Below are positions 27,341-36,576 of a stretch of DNA of 64,000 nt, piece by piece (position 1 is the stretch's first letter; the number at the start of each line of letters is the position of its first letter). A model generated the notes under the pieces. The model made no database searches. It saw nothing but the letters and a program-made list of their open reading frames with translations, and was not told the DNA's origin. Source of the DNA: Planctomycetaceae bacterium (lineage in GTDB: Bacteria; Planctomycetota; Planctomycetia; Pirellulales; Pirellulaceae); assembly GCA_018660825.1 (NCBI GenBank), contig JABJJO010000200.1, positions 1 through 64,000 of the forward strand, read 5' to 3'. The position numbers and the translations under genes are program-made.

Positions 27341-29971
27341 TTACCCGTTGTCATTTAAACTCTGTTGCCACGATTGCAACAATTCCAGCGCTTTCATCGG
27401 CGTGAGGTTATTCAAATCTTGCTCTCGAACTTTTGCAAGCAACGGATGCTCTTCATACCCAAACAACGACATTTGAACACCCTTTAATGCTTCTTCAGCG
27501 GAATCCGTAATCGGCACGGTTTGCACTCCGTGTGAGGCTTCTAGGTCGGCGAGGATTTCTTTGGCGCGGCGGTTCACTCCGCGTGGTACGCCGGCAAGCC
27601 TGGCTACATGGATTCCGTAACTTTTATCCGCACTGCCTGCGACAATTTTGTGTAAGAAAACGACCTCGTCATCAAACTCTTTAACCGCAACGTTTAGGTT
27701 TGACAATCGCTCTAACTGGGACTCCAAATTCGTCAATTCATGATAGTGTGTGGCAAACAATGTTCGCGCTCGCACCTCTTCGTGGATATGTTCGATAATT
27801 GCCCACGCCAGCGAAACTCCATCATAAGTACTCGTCCCCCGCCCAATTTCATCAAGAATAATCAGACTAGATTCAGTCGCTGTATTCAATATCCTTGCCG
27901 TTTCTGTCATTTCCACCATGAACGTACTTTGGCCTCGCGACAATTCATCGCTGGCGCCCACGCGAGCAAATATTCGATCGGCGATGCCGATCACCGCTTT
28001 CTGAGCAGGTACAAAACTACCGACTTGCGCCATCAACGTAATCAGTGCGACTTGGCGAATATACGTGCTCTTCCCTGCCATATTTGGACCGGTAATCAAC
28101 AACAGGTTACTACCCTCAGAATCCGCCAAAGTATCATTGGCAATGAAAGTTCCATCCGGTTCGATAATGTCCAATACAGGATGTCGGCCGTCACGAATCT
28201 CCAACACCGGTTGCGTGCTCATTTCCGGACGACAATACCCTCGCAACACCGCTAACTCCGCCAGTGACAACAGCACGTCGAGTTGTGCAAGTTGGTCAGC
28301 CGTTTGCTTCAGTGACAGTCGACAAGCTTGCACCTCGGCACGGACGTTCACAAATATTTCAAGCTCAAGTTGACGCGCGTTATCGTCCGCGGACAATATC
28401 TTTTCTTCGTGTTCTTTTAACTCTTCGGTGATATACCGTTCGGCATTCTTGAGCGTCTGCTTACGGGTATATTCCACCGGAACGCTGTCCTTGTTCGCGT
28501 TGGTCACTTCCAAGTAGTAACCGAACACTTTGTTAAACCCGACCTTCAACGTGGGAATACCAGTGCGTTCCGCTTCACTTGCTCGATATTCGGCGATCCA
28601 CTGTTTGCCACCTGCCGCAAGATTCTGTAGTTCATCCAGCTCCGCATCATAGCCAGAACGAATCATTCCGCCGTCGCGTGTGGTCAACGGACATTCATCG
28701 ACGAGTGCCTTGTCTAGCAATTCACATAACTGGTCGTGCGGGTCGATATCCCTGCGAACCTCTATCAGCAGATTACTCTGACACGACACGAGGTCATTGA
28801 GAATGGGAGGCAACTGTTTTAGTGTCGCACCAATTTGCCCAAGATCGCGGGGGCTAGCACGACCGGTAGAAATACGAGCCAGTAAACGCAAAATATCATA
28901 CACTTCTCGTAACTGCTGGCGTACTACGTCGCGCAGTCGATTGTCACCACACAGTTCCTGAACCGCATCCAGCCGTTTCTCGATCTGGTCGCAATCTGTT
29001 AAAGGGTTCCCTACCCAGTCGCCTAACAAGCGCGAACCCATCGCTGTGGCCGTCTTATCCATTACGGAAAGTAACGATCCTTCGCGGCTGCCATCGCGAA
29101 TCGTACGCGATATTTCCAAGCTACGACGAGTCGCTTCATCAATTTCAAGCCTATCACCAACTCGATAGGGCAGTAGATTTTCAAAATGATCGAGTGATGT
29201 TTTTTGAGTCGTGTGCAAATAATCCATCAATGCACCCGCCGCTCGAATCGCTGGACGATCATCATCGGTGAATCCAAAGCCTTCGAGATGATGAGTTTGG
29301 AATTGTCTGGCTAAGGCGGTTTCGCCGCTATCGTGCGAAAATGCCCAGGCCGGACGGCGCGTCAGCATAAACTGATCCGCAAGATATTCAGGGATGAACT
29401 GTGCGTCTTCGTCAATAATAACTTCGGCAGGACCAATCCTTACGATTTGGTCTGCTAGTTGACCCAATGTACAAACCGACGCCAAAAATCTGCCGGTGGA
29501 TAAGTCAGCCCATGCCAAACCGATGCGGGCGTCGTTAGGATCTTCAAGCAAAGCCGTTTTACGTCGACTATCATCCACGTCCTTGACGATGGCCAGTAAA
29601 TAGTTACTTTCGCGTGGGTCGAGCAGAGCTTCGTCGGTGAGTGTACCAGGTGACACGATACGTACAACTTCACGCTTAACCAGGCCCTGCGCTTCCTTGG
29701 GATTTTCAACTTGGTCACACACTGCCGCGCGATGTCCAGCCTTGATCAATCGAGCCAAATAACCATCGAGTTGATGGTATGGAAACCCTGCCATCGGAAT
29801 GGGATTCTCGCTTTTATCACGACTCGTTAGTGACAATCCGAGTACACCCGACGCAATCCGCGCATCCTCGTGGAATAGTTCGTAGAAATCACCCATCCGA
29901 AACAACAACAGCGCATCACCGCAGACGGATTTTGCGTCATCATATTGCTGCATCATTGGGGTTTTAGCCAT
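27341..29971 (-). CDS. mutS: DNA mismatch repair protein MutS
   Basis: The 876-residue protein has the full MutS1 layout. The mismatch-reading Phe-x-Glu lies at residues 29-31 within MGDFYELFHEDA, followed by connector, lever and clamp domains (NKVFGYYLEVTNANKDSVP). The ATPase domain carries Walker A GPNMAGKSTYIRQVALI, SELSRGQSTFMVEM (signature), Walker B ILDEIGRGTSTYDG and ATHYHEL. It recognises mismatches in newly made DNA. It ends a minus-strand run that starts with hflX and includes two pterin/C1-type genes. Confidence 0.98.
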   Translation of the reverse strand: MAKTPMMQQYDDAKSVCGDALLLFRMGDFYELFHEDARIASGVLGLSLTSRDKSENPIPMAGFPYHQLDGYLARLIKAGHRAAVCDQVENPKEAQGLVKREVVRIVSPGTLTDEALLDPRESNYLLAIVKDVDDSRRKTALLEDPNDARIGLAWADLSTGRFLASVCTLGQLADQIVRIGPAEVIIDEDAQFIPEYLADQFMLTRRPAWAFSHDSGETALARQFQTHHLEGFGFTDDDRPAIRAAGALMDYLHTTQKTSLDHFENLLPYRVGDRLEIDEATRRSLEISRTIRDGSREGSLLSVMDKTATAMGSRLLGDWVGNPLTDCDQIEKRLDAVQELCGDNRLRDVVRQQLREVYDILRLLARISTGRASPRDLGQIGATLKQLPPILNDLVSCQSNLLIEVRRDIDPHDQLCELLDKALVDECPLTTRDGGMIRSGYDAELDELQNLAAGGKQWIAEYRASEAERTGIPTLKVGFNKVFGYYLEVTNANKDSVPVEYTRKQTLKNAERYITEELKEHEEKILSADDNARQLELEIFVNVRAEVQACRLSLKQTADQLAQLDVLLSLAELAVLRGYCRPEMSTQPVLEIRDGRHPVLDIIEPDGTFIANDTLADSEGSNLLLITGPNMAGKSTYIRQVALITLMAQVGSFVPAQKAVIGIADRIFARVGASDELSRGQSTFMVEMTETARILNTATESSLIILDEIGRGTSTYDGVSLAWAIIEHIHEEVRARTLFATHYHELTNLESQLERLSNLNVAVKEFDDEVVFLHKIVAGSADKSYGIHVARLAGVPRGVNRRAKEILADLEASHGVQTVPITDSAEEALKGVQMSLFGYEEHPLLAKVREQDLNNLTPMKALELLQSWQQSLNDNG

Positions 29972-30050
29972 AGCGGTCGATTTTAACTCGCTTCAATAAA
30001 AAAAGAAACATGCCCACGGGGAGGCAATTCTTCAACAGCAGGCATTCCGC

Positions 30051-30557
30051 CTATTGAGCGACCGTCGTCGCAATTGCCCACTGACCTTCGTTCTCATCCA
30101 CGCCCAGCACAAGCTTTTGAATATTCGTAATCCCCTGCACTTTCAGTGCTGACAGCAAGCGTTCACTAATATATTCAGCCAGCCGTTCCGCCGTAGTATT
30201 ATTCATTGGTAAGATCGCGCAATCGTCGAGCGGAAAAATCCAACGACGATCTTCAAAGGTGACAAGCACTTCTTTTGCATCTGCCTGCACCTTTATCGTC
30301 GGGTGCGATTCGGGTAATAACATCCGGTGGTCCAGTTCTTGAGTAATCGCTTGCAAAGCATCACGCAATGCGATGAAGTCGATTACATATTCATTTTCAT
30401 CCAAGGGACCATAAACTTCGGCGAACACTCGATAGTTATGGCCGTGCAATCGTTCGCAAATATTTCCAGCGAAGGTAATAAAATGAGCCGCACTGAAAAT
30501 CAAGCTCTCTTTTTCCAACTTTACGCAGTATTGTTTTGTCATTTTATATCCATGCAC
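30051..30557 (-). CDS. 6-pyruvoyl / 6-carboxy-tetrahydropterin synthase family protein
   Basis: The 168-residue protein of the PTPS/QueD family acts on dihydroneopterin triphosphate. Zinc-binding histidines are visible in FSAAHFI and LHGHNY, and the sequence CERLHGH matches the CxxxHGH form with the catalytic cysteine, as in QueD and true PTPS but not the ExxxHGH PTPS-III form. No queC or queE is nearby, whereas a CitG-like gene sits 31 bases upstream. A role in pterin supply for H4MPT or in queuosine synthesis are both possible. Confidence 0.85.
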   Translation of the reverse strand: MHGYKMTKQYCVKLEKESLIFSAAHFITFAGNICERLHGHNYRVFAEVYGPLDENEYVIDFIALRDALQAITQELDHRMLLPESHPTIKVQADAKEVLVTFEDRRWIFPLDDCAILPMNNTTAERLAEYISERLLSALKVQGITNIQKLVLGVDENEGQWAIATTVAQ

Positions 30558-30588
30558 ATGTGTGCGTTTGCCTCTATCACATCCAGTA

Positions 30589-31434
30589 TCATTGTTCTGT
30601 CGGCAGCCATCCTTCGATCAGCCCCACGAATATTGCAGCGCCAATAAAATCAGCTGTCGTTCCTGGGTTGCGCCGATGTCCATCACTACGCAGCCAGAAA
30701 TCGAGCTCACTGAGATCACGCACATAAAAATCTAAACCCTGAGCACGCGCATCCACAACAACACGTGCACGCCGCGCCGCTTCCTCAGCAATTTCAACGC
30801 CGCACTTCCTAGCAATCAAGCTATCTGGGTGTCGACTCATAAATTGTACATGGGTTTCTACAATTGCTTCAGTCAGAATCATCCCTGCCTCTAATTTTTC
30901 TCGAAGTGGTCGAACCGCATCCGCAAACAGATCAACGAAACCGTTTCCATATTGAGCTGCAATCAGATCGTGATCTTGCGCGGCGGACATCGCTTCAAGT
31001 AAAGAATCCGGAGCAGCATCTGTAATATCCATCGATTCAACTTCCCCCATTCCTCCTGCGTCTGCGAGTGCAATGGCCTGATATATATCTTGAGCATCTG
31101 CGGCGGTTAATTCGTTCATTACGATTGGCATAGCAGTTTCGTCAAATACCGTCGCTTTAGCGAGTGGTGCCATGAGCAGCATCAACCCAAGATTGGTATT
31201 CGTCGATACGACGGACTGAGTTGCTTGTATCGCGGCCAACACCAGACTACCAACTCGTAGTTGCTTTGCTAGGTCAAATACGGGTCCAATCGCGACTGCA
31301 CTGGTTTGAAAATCATAAAACGTCAAATCTTCAAAGTCCGCGCCGCGGTGAACATTCCCAGGTTTGGGTGCGGACACTTCCAGCAGGCAAGCTAGCGTGG
31401 CCATTTGTCCTAGCGATTGTTGTGCCATCTTCAT
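30589..31434 (-). CDS. Triphosphoribosyl-dephospho-CoA synthase (CitG) family protein
   Basis: The 281-residue protein belongs to the CitG/MdcB family. Diagnostic stretches are LLEVSAPKPGNVHRGADFEDLTFYDFQTSA at the start, TNTNLGLMLLMAPLA near residue 80, and the C-terminal RRNPGTTADFIGAAIFVGLIEG. Classical CitG makes the prosthetic-group precursor of citrate lyase, but no citrate or malonate lyase genes are here. Homologues in methylotrophs and planctomycetes often sit with H4MPT-linked C1 genes, which fits the pterin synthase beside it. The first four bases overlap the end of the upstream hydrolase gene. Confidence 0.85.
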   Translation of the reverse strand: MKMAQQSLGQMATLACLLEVSAPKPGNVHRGADFEDLTFYDFQTSAVAIGPVFDLAKQLRVGSLVLAAIQATQSVVSTNTNLGLMLLMAPLAKATVFDETAMPIVMNELTAADAQDIYQAIALADAGGMGEVESMDITDAAPDSLLEAMSAAQDHDLIAAQYGNGFVDLFADAVRPLREKLEAGMILTEAIVETHVQFMSRHPDSLIARKCGVEIAEEAARRARVVVDARAQGLDFYVRDLSELDFWLRSDGHRRNPGTTADFIGAAIFVGLIEGWLPTEQ

Positions 31435-32357
31435 TCGCCACTAGCCGTCAAAACGGATGTCGTAGTTGTATCGAGAAACGCTGAAATCGCTGTCAGGACG
31501 TCTGCTTTGGCATCCTCTAATACATAATGACCCGCATCAGCAATTTTCAGGACATTAGCCGCGGGAAAAAGTTCTTGGAATTTACTTAGGCACTTAGAGG
31601 AAAAACACCAATCCTGCATGCCCCAAATAAGCTGGATGGGATTATCTGCTAAGTGATTGAGATTTCTTTCGATTTGCACAAGTTCATTGTAAACGTGATG
31701 GGATTTAGAAAACGGGATGTCCTTGACGAAGGCGTCGATTGCCACTCGGTTTGCATAACCTTTATAGGGAGCCAACAAACCAGCTTTAGCAATACCTGAT
31801 AATTTCGTGCGGTTCATTGTCATCCGAGTGGCTGGACCGGCAAATAGATTGAGTCGCCGAATCGCCAACGATCCAAGCCAGGGAAATCGTAACGCAAAAA
31901 TACGCCAAGGGATATACAACGGCGGGAATGCCCCCGTATTAAGAATCGTTAAACTACGGATTTTCTCTGGGAATTTCCCCGCCATCCCCAAGCCGATGGG
32001 ACCACCCCAATCGTGCACCACTAAATGCACGCCATCTAACTCCAAGTGTTCCATTAGCAGTGTTAGATTTTGAATGTGTTGCGTCAGTGTGTAGGGATAC
32101 CTCTGGGGCTTGCTGCTCAGGCCACAACCAACGTGGTCGACGGCTATCGCCCGATAGCGATCCTGCAGGGATTGTACGAGGTGCCTATAGTAAAATGACC
32201 AGGTTGGATTACCATGCACCATCAAAACCGGTGGGCCAGATCCTTCGTCCACATAGTGCAGACGATTCCCATCATCCAATTCCATGAAATTAGATTGAAA
32301 TGGATATTCGCCTCTCCAAAGTTCGTCGGTCATGTCTACCCTAAACCACCTTCTCAC
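31431..32357 (-). CDS. Haloalkane dehalogenase-like alpha/beta hydrolase
   Basis: The 308-residue alpha/beta hydrolase has an aspartate nucleophile, not serine, in VVHDWGGPIGLG, the hallmark of haloalkane dehalogenases. The neighbouring Trp and the Asn of HGNPTWSFYYRHL would make the halide site. The acid is likely the Asp of LIWGMQDWCF and the base is the His of DAGHYVLEDA. No signal peptide is visible. It overlaps the CitG-like gene by four bases and starts 16 bases after an SDR gene. Dehalogenation of small halo-organics is plausible, though family members can act as other hydrolases. Confidence 0.84.
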   Translation of the reverse strand: MRRWFRVDMTDELWRGEYPFQSNFMELDDGNRLHYVDEGSGPPVLMVHGNPTWSFYYRHLVQSLQDRYRAIAVDHVGCGLSSKPQRYPYTLTQHIQNLTLLMEHLELDGVHLVVHDWGGPIGLGMAGKFPEKIRSLTILNTGAFPPLYIPWRIFALRFPWLGSLAIRRLNLFAGPATRMTMNRTKLSGIAKAGLLAPYKGYANRVAIDAFVKDIPFSKSHHVYNELVQIERNLNHLADNPIQLIWGMQDWCFSSKCLSKFQELFPAANVLKIADAGHYVLEDAKADVLTAISAFLDTTTTSVLTASGE

Positions 32358-32373
32358 GTTGTTTTGCTTATAC

Positions 32374-33180
32374 TTACCGACTCGACTTGCTTTTACGGTG
32401 ATACCACCGCGCCAGTTGCCTAGACGTCAGCGATGGAAATATTCTATCCTGCCAAACCCCAATCAATGCTTTCCATGACAAAATGCTTTCACGGGTACCT
32501 TTTTCAATCGCTCGGACAATTTTTCGAGCGACAATCTGTACGCTCATACCTTTATCCGACTTACCCGCTTGAGGCCCCGCCAACAATGAGTCAAAGAACT
32601 CCGTTCTGGTAGTGCTTGGACTTACTAGTACAACATCAATCTGCTCATTTGACAACTCGGCACGTAACGCATCGGAGAATCCATGCAGAGCGAATTTACT
32701 AGCGCAATATTCGCTATTTCCTGGCAAGGCAACGTGCCCTAACACTGAGCCGACATTACAAATCACTGGAAACTGTGCTCGGCGTAAATGTTGGAGATGA
32801 CCACGAATCAATTCCAAGGGAGCAATGACGTTTACGTCCATTATTTGCTGCAGATATTCAGGCTTAGAGTCGGCGAATGCTTGGTGCGAACCGATGCCGG
32901 CGTTGTTAATTAGGACGTCCAGAGTTGAATCCCATTGAGTATCGACCCACTGGATCATTTTCGCTCGAAAGTCACCACATGTTATGTCACCGGCAAGACA
33001 GTGAATCGTACCTGAGCATTCTTTGACTGCTGCTTGCAGTGACGTCAGACGCTTTTCACGACGAGCGACTACTAGGATTTCATTTCCGGTGGCCGCCAAC
33101 TGTTGAGCTAGGGCGTAGCCGATGCCGCTCGAAGCCCCCGTCAGCAATATCCGTTTCGACTGTAATTTCCGTTTTGCCAT
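32374..33180 (-). CDS. Short-chain dehydrogenase/reductase
   Basis: The 268-residue classical SDR has an intact active site: TGASSGIGYALAQQ at residues 14-27, NNAGIGSHQAF near residue 95, a Ser-containing NVGSVLG strand and the catalytic SEYCASKFALHGF. In contrast to the SDR at 2378, both catalytic Ser and Tyr are present. The C-terminal TSRQLARWYHRKSKSSR is basic and may touch membranes, as in DltE/YqjQ-like proteins. It lies 6 bases after hflX and 16 before the dehalogenase-like gene. The substrate is unknown. Confidence 0.9.
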   Translation of the reverse strand: MAKRKLQSKRILLTGASSGIGYALAQQLAATGNEILVVARREKRLTSLQAAVKECSGTIHCLAGDITCGDFRAKMIQWVDTQWDSTLDVLINNAGIGSHQAFADSKPEYLQQIMDVNVIAPLELIRGHLQHLRRAQFPVICNVGSVLGHVALPGNSEYCASKFALHGFSDALRAELSNEQIDVVLVSPSTTRTEFFDSLLAGPQAGKSDKGMSVQIVARKIVRAIEKGTRESILSWKALIGVWQDRIFPSLTSRQLARWYHRKSKSSR

Positions 33181-33186
33181 GAAGCG

Positions 33187-34506
33187 TCAGGCCTCTTCCG
33201 TCATTTGCCGTAGACGTTGACCGTCTTCCGAAACCTCGGAAACGGTTGCCTGCATGCGGTCGATTTGTCCTGCGAATTTTGCGGGCATACGACAATGTAT
33301 CGAAACGGTCGTATTAGAGAACTGCTTGGAAAGCACTTCGCCTCGTGCCGCAATGAAAGCCATGAGTTTTCCATTGGAGACATCTGTTTGCACATTCAGT
33401 TCTAAAAAAGAACGACTCAACGCATCACTTACTGCCATACTCAGGTTATCAAACCCTTCTTTAGTGACAGCGCTAATTGCAACGGCATGTGGGTAGCGAT
33501 TCAGGATCACATCCAACAATTGCGGAGTTGGCATTTGATCGATTTTATTGATAACAAGCAGCGTGTCCTTTTCTTCAATTTCGATTTCTTCGAGCACTTG
33601 GTAAACCGCTTGAATTTGTTCGTACACGGCTGGGTTGGCACCGTCGGCAATATGCAGCAGCAAATCGGCATGCCGCGATTCTTCCAAAGTTGCTTTAAAA
33701 CTCGCGACAAGCCGATGGGGAAGATTTTTGATAAACCCGACCGTATCGCTGAGGAGGATCGGGCCCCAGTTTGGTAAATGCCAGCGACGGGTTCGCGTGT
33801 CTAGTGTGGCGAACAGTTTGTCTTCAGCTAATACATCTGCTGCTGTGAGAGCATTCATAACCGTGCTTTTACCGGCATTTGTGTAACCCACGAGCGACAC
33901 AGTCATCACGTCACTGCGTGATTGCACCAGTCGTTCTTTGCGTTTTTCGATGACTTGCAATTCTTTCCGGAGATCACTGATGCGTTTTTCCACTAAGCGG
34001 CGATCAACCTCTAACTGTTTTTCGCCAGGTCCGCGCATACCGACCCCCATTTTGACTCGGTCCAAGTGAGTCCACATGCGTTTAAGGCGAGGCAATGAGT
34101 ATTCAAGTTGAGCAAGTTCCACGGCCAGTCTTGATTCAGGCGATGAAGCGTTTGAAGCAAAAATATCGAGTATTAGTTCTGTGCGGTCGATGACTTTTAC
34201 ATGGACCGCTGTTTCGAGGTTACGGGTCTGAGCAGGACTTAAGTCGTTGTCAAAAATGACGACATCTGCTTCGTGGTGTTCAACCAAGGCTGCAAGTTCT
34301 TCGACTTTTCCTTTGCCAAATGCGGTAGCCACGTTCATCGAGTTTCTGCGCTGTGTGATACCAGAAGCGATCTTTGTTCCTGCGGTTGAAGCCAACCGTT
34401 CGCATTCGACCAAGGCATCGTCTAAGTCTTCATCTTGGGAAAACAGCACTTTTGCTAAAATCGCGGTTTCTCGAGCTAAACTTTGCTTGCGCTGATGTTC
34501 CTGCAC
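33187..34506 (-). CDS. hflX: Ribosome-associated GTPase HflX
   Basis: The 439-residue GTPase has the HflX N-terminal domain (TAFGKGKVEELAALVEHHEADVVIFDNDLSPAQTRNLE), a coiled linker (MGVGMRGPGEKQLEVDRRLVEKRI) and the G domain: G1 VGYTNAGKST, G3 DTVGFIKNLPHRL and G4 NKID. HflX splits stalled 70S ribosomes under stress. It is the first gene of the minus-strand run hflX-SDR-dehalogenase-like-citG-like-PTPS-mutS. The C-terminal extension of about 75 residues is of usual length. Confidence 0.97.
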   Translation of the reverse strand: MQEHQRKQSLARETAILAKVLFSQDEDLDDALVECERLASTAGTKIASGITQRRNSMNVATAFGKGKVEELAALVEHHEADVVIFDNDLSPAQTRNLETAVHVKVIDRTELILDIFASNASSPESRLAVELAQLEYSLPRLKRMWTHLDRVKMGVGMRGPGEKQLEVDRRLVEKRISDLRKELQVIEKRKERLVQSRSDVMTVSLVGYTNAGKSTVMNALTAADVLAEDKLFATLDTRTRRWHLPNWGPILLSDTVGFIKNLPHRLVASFKATLEESRHADLLLHIADGANPAVYEQIQAVYQVLEEIEIEEKDTLLVINKIDQMPTPQLLDVILNRYPHAVAISAVTKEGFDNLSMAVSDALSRSFLELNVQTDVSNGKLMAFIAARGEVLSKQFSNTTVSIHCRMPAKFAGQIDRMQATVSEVSEDGQRLRQMTEEA

Positions 34507-34742
34507 GTGTAGTGATTTTCCTTGTCGGTGGGAAAAGATATTTATGAAATATCCGGTTTAATCAATATTTGATTATAACGTTAAATGATTAGTTTACCTA
34601 CGCAGCCAACATCGGATTCGGACTGATTCCAGCACAATCGTTGTTGCATAATTGCTTCTTAAACGTAGTCGCTTTATACTGATACCAAACGCGAAACCAT
34701 TTATTTACATCATTACAAATCACTATTGGATTATTCCCCACT
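34507..34742. promoter_or_regulatory. Divergent AT-rich region with palindrome upstream of hflX
   Basis: The 236-base gap separates hflX (minus) from a TIM-barrel gene (plus). TAATCAA-TAT-TTGATTA at 34559-34575 is a perfect 7-base inverted repeat about 55 bases before the hflX start, placed and shaped like an operator. The rest is AT-rich with no RNA gene seen. Confidence 0.35.
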
Positions 34743-35696
34743 ATGACAACTGCCGCAGAAAACAAATCGCGTCGTCGATTTCTACAATCAACCACCGCTG
34801 CCACACTTGCAGCTGCAACGACACCCCTACTAGCCGCCCCAAAACAACCACAACCGATTCGGTTGCAAGCAGCAGTCAGGATTGCCCGTAAGCCAATTTA
34901 TACAATCTCGCTCGCACAATGGTCACTGCACCGCACTCTTCGCTCCGGCAAACTCGATAACCTCGATTTTGCTAAGGTCACGAAAGAAGAATTCGGAATC
35001 AATGCGATTGAATACGTGAACTCTTTCTTTAAGAGCAAAGCAGAGGACATGACGTATCTTAAAGACCTTAAAAAACGTGCGAAAGATCATGGTGTGACAA
35101 CCAATTTGATCATGATCGATGGTGAGGGCCGACTTGGTGACCCCGATAATGCAAATCGCACAAAAGCTGTTGAAAACCACTACAAATGGGTGACCGCGGC
35201 GAAGTTCCTAGGCGGGCACTGCATTCGAGTTAACGCTGCATCCGCAGGTGAATATGATCAACAACTGGAACTCGCAGTTGATGGCCTCCGACGCGTGAGT
35301 GAATTCGCAGCGACCCATGGTATGAGCGTCATTGTGGAAAACCACGGCGGACTCTCGTCCAACGGAAAATGGCTGGCTGCTGTCATGAAAAAAGTCGGCT
35401 TAAAGAACTGTGGTACGCTTCCCGATTTTGGTAACTTCCACGACTACGATCGCTATCTTGGAGTCGAAGAAACGATGCCGTTTGCTAAAGCAGTTAGCGC
35501 CAAGAGTCACGATTTTGACGCACAGGGCAACGAAACCAAAACCGACTACCTAAAAATGATGAAAATCGTTCTTTCCCATGGCTATCATGGTCATGTCGGC
35601 ATCGAGTACGAAGGCGGAGGCCTTCCAGAAATGGAAGGTATTCGAAAAACCAAGGCTTTATTGCTCAAAGTACGTGAACAGCTGACAAAAAGCTAA
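34743..35696 (+). CDS. Exported sugar phosphate isomerase/epimerase-like TIM barrel
   Basis: The 317-residue protein has a Tat-type leader ([27 protein letters not shown]) followed by a xylose-isomerase-like AP-endonuclease-2 barrel. Metal ligands can be picked out as Glu in [12 protein letters not shown], Asp in [11 protein letters not shown], His in SAKSHDFDA and Glu in [10 protein letters not shown], the usual Glu-Asp-His-Glu set. Family members include hydroxypyruvate isomerases and 3-keto-sugar epimerases. Many planctomycetes export such proteins. The gene stands alone. Confidence 0.88.
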   Translation: MTTAAENKSRRRFLQSTTAATLAAATTPLLAAPKQPQPIRLQAAVRIARKPIYTISLAQWSLHRTLRSGKLDNLDFAKVTKEEFGINAIEYVNSFFKSKAEDMTYLKDLKKRAKDHGVTTNLIMIDGEGRLGDPDNANRTKAVENHYKWVTAAKFLGGHCIRVNAASAGEYDQQLELAVDGLRRVSEFAATHGMSVIVENHGGLSSNGKWLAAVMKKVGLKNCGTLPDFGNFHDYDRYLGVEETMPFAKAVSAKSHDFDAQGNETKTDYLKMMKIVLSHGYHGHVGIEYEGGGLPEMEGIRKTKALLLKVREQLTKS

Positions 35697-35979
35697 AACG
35701 TGTCTCGGTTTTCACCATCGTTGCCCTAAAAATATGGCGCACGAACATCTATTAACCTCAATCCCTATAACTAGGACATTTGGTATATGCGACAAACTCG
35801 CCTGCGCAATAATTAGGCAACCAGTCGGTGGTGATTCACTGCGCAGCGCTGCCTAAAAAACTGGCAATCGCGCCCTGCTCCACAAAACACGGTATTTATA
35901 GTGTTTTTCGGATCGATTTGACGCTCTTGAAACAATAACAGCAGAAAGACAGTCACTGCTATTTATCGAGGGGAGTTCG
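35697..35979. promoter_or_regulatory. Intergenic region with inverted repeat ahead of RHH gene
   Basis: The 283-base gap contains a perfect 7-base inverted repeat AAAACAC-10-GTGTTTT at 35884-35907, about 70 bases before the next start, with TATTTATA in its centre. This is a good form for an operator of a ribbon-helix-helix protein, and the next gene encodes one. GAGGGGAG just before the ATG at 35980 is a strong ribosome binding site. Elsewhere I see nothing. Confidence 0.35.
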
Positions 35980-36522
35980 ATGACATCGATCAAATCAAGT
36001 TCATTTAAGGACAACCGCACAACACAAACCAAGCTAGAGCCTCGGCCCAGATATTATGACCAACATGGGAACGCGATTTTAGCTCCGGTTTCTAATGTCC
36101 AAACGTTACCTAGCAGAGAGTCGGATAGTTGTGGCTCCGATAATCCTATTTCCGTGAAACAACGACGACAAGCGGTGCAAAAGGCACTAGCGATGTCGTG
36201 GGAAACCAACGACTGGGAGGATTTTTTTCGCGAAATAATGAGCATGCAAGGGTTGATTCACCAAATGTTCCCCAGCGTCACACAACGCCGTGAATTTGAA
36301 ACGACTCCAGAATATGTTGAGATCCAACACATGATGGCTGAGATGCGCGGTCGGCGCAAGAAGCGACGACAGGACCGCGAAAAAACTCGCGTGATCACCG
36401 TCCGCCTACCAGAAAGCCTGCACGCTTCACTGCAACACGAAGCCGAGCAACTTGACACCAGCATGAACAAACTCTGCATATCCAAGTTGCTCCAAATAAT
36501 TGACAAGCAACTCGTCCAATAA
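35980..36522 (+). CDS. Small protein with C-terminal ribbon-helix-helix (HicB/Arc-like) domain
   Basis: The 180-residue protein has a poorly conserved, probably disordered N-terminal half (PRPRYYDQHGNAILAPVSNV) and a middle helical stretch. The C-terminal 45 residues read VITVRLPESLHASLQHEAEQLDTSMNKLCISKLLQ after a basic RRKKRRQDREK patch. This is the ribbon-helix-helix pattern of HicB/Arc/CopG DNA-binding proteins: a beta strand, two helices, and a Ser/Asn turn. No toxin-like partner is adjacent, so a solitary regulator is more likely than a toxin-antitoxin pair. The strong ribosome site sets the start. The function of the N-terminal part is unknown. Confidence 0.75.
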   Translation: MTSIKSSSFKDNRTTQTKLEPRPRYYDQHGNAILAPVSNVQTLPSRESDSCGSDNPISVKQRRQAVQKALAMSWETNDWEDFFREIMSMQGLIHQMFPSVTQRREFETTPEYVEIQHMMAEMRGRRKKRRQDREKTRVITVRLPESLHASLQHEAEQLDTSMNKLCISKLLQIIDKQLVQ

Positions 36523-36570
36523 AAAAGTCCGCGCGTATATTAACGGCCAGTCATTCTCCTGCGGCGGACT
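36521..36570 (-). terminator. Putative rho-independent terminator for PQQ-propeller gene
   Basis: Read on the minus strand, AGTCCGC and GCGGACT form a perfect 7-base stem around a 31-base loop, followed directly by TTTTTT. It lies just past the stop of the PQQ-type gene and overlaps the end of the opposing RHH gene. The loop is long, so the call is moderate. Confidence 0.4.
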
Positions 36571-36576
36571 CTACCT

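Noticed and set aside
27740-28255. 171 aa plus-strand ORF
   Set aside because: Antisense to the MutS ATPase domain, no recognisable motif.
35980-36522. Toxin-antitoxin pair
   Set aside because: The RHH protein has no adjacent HicA-like or other small toxin ORF on the same strand.
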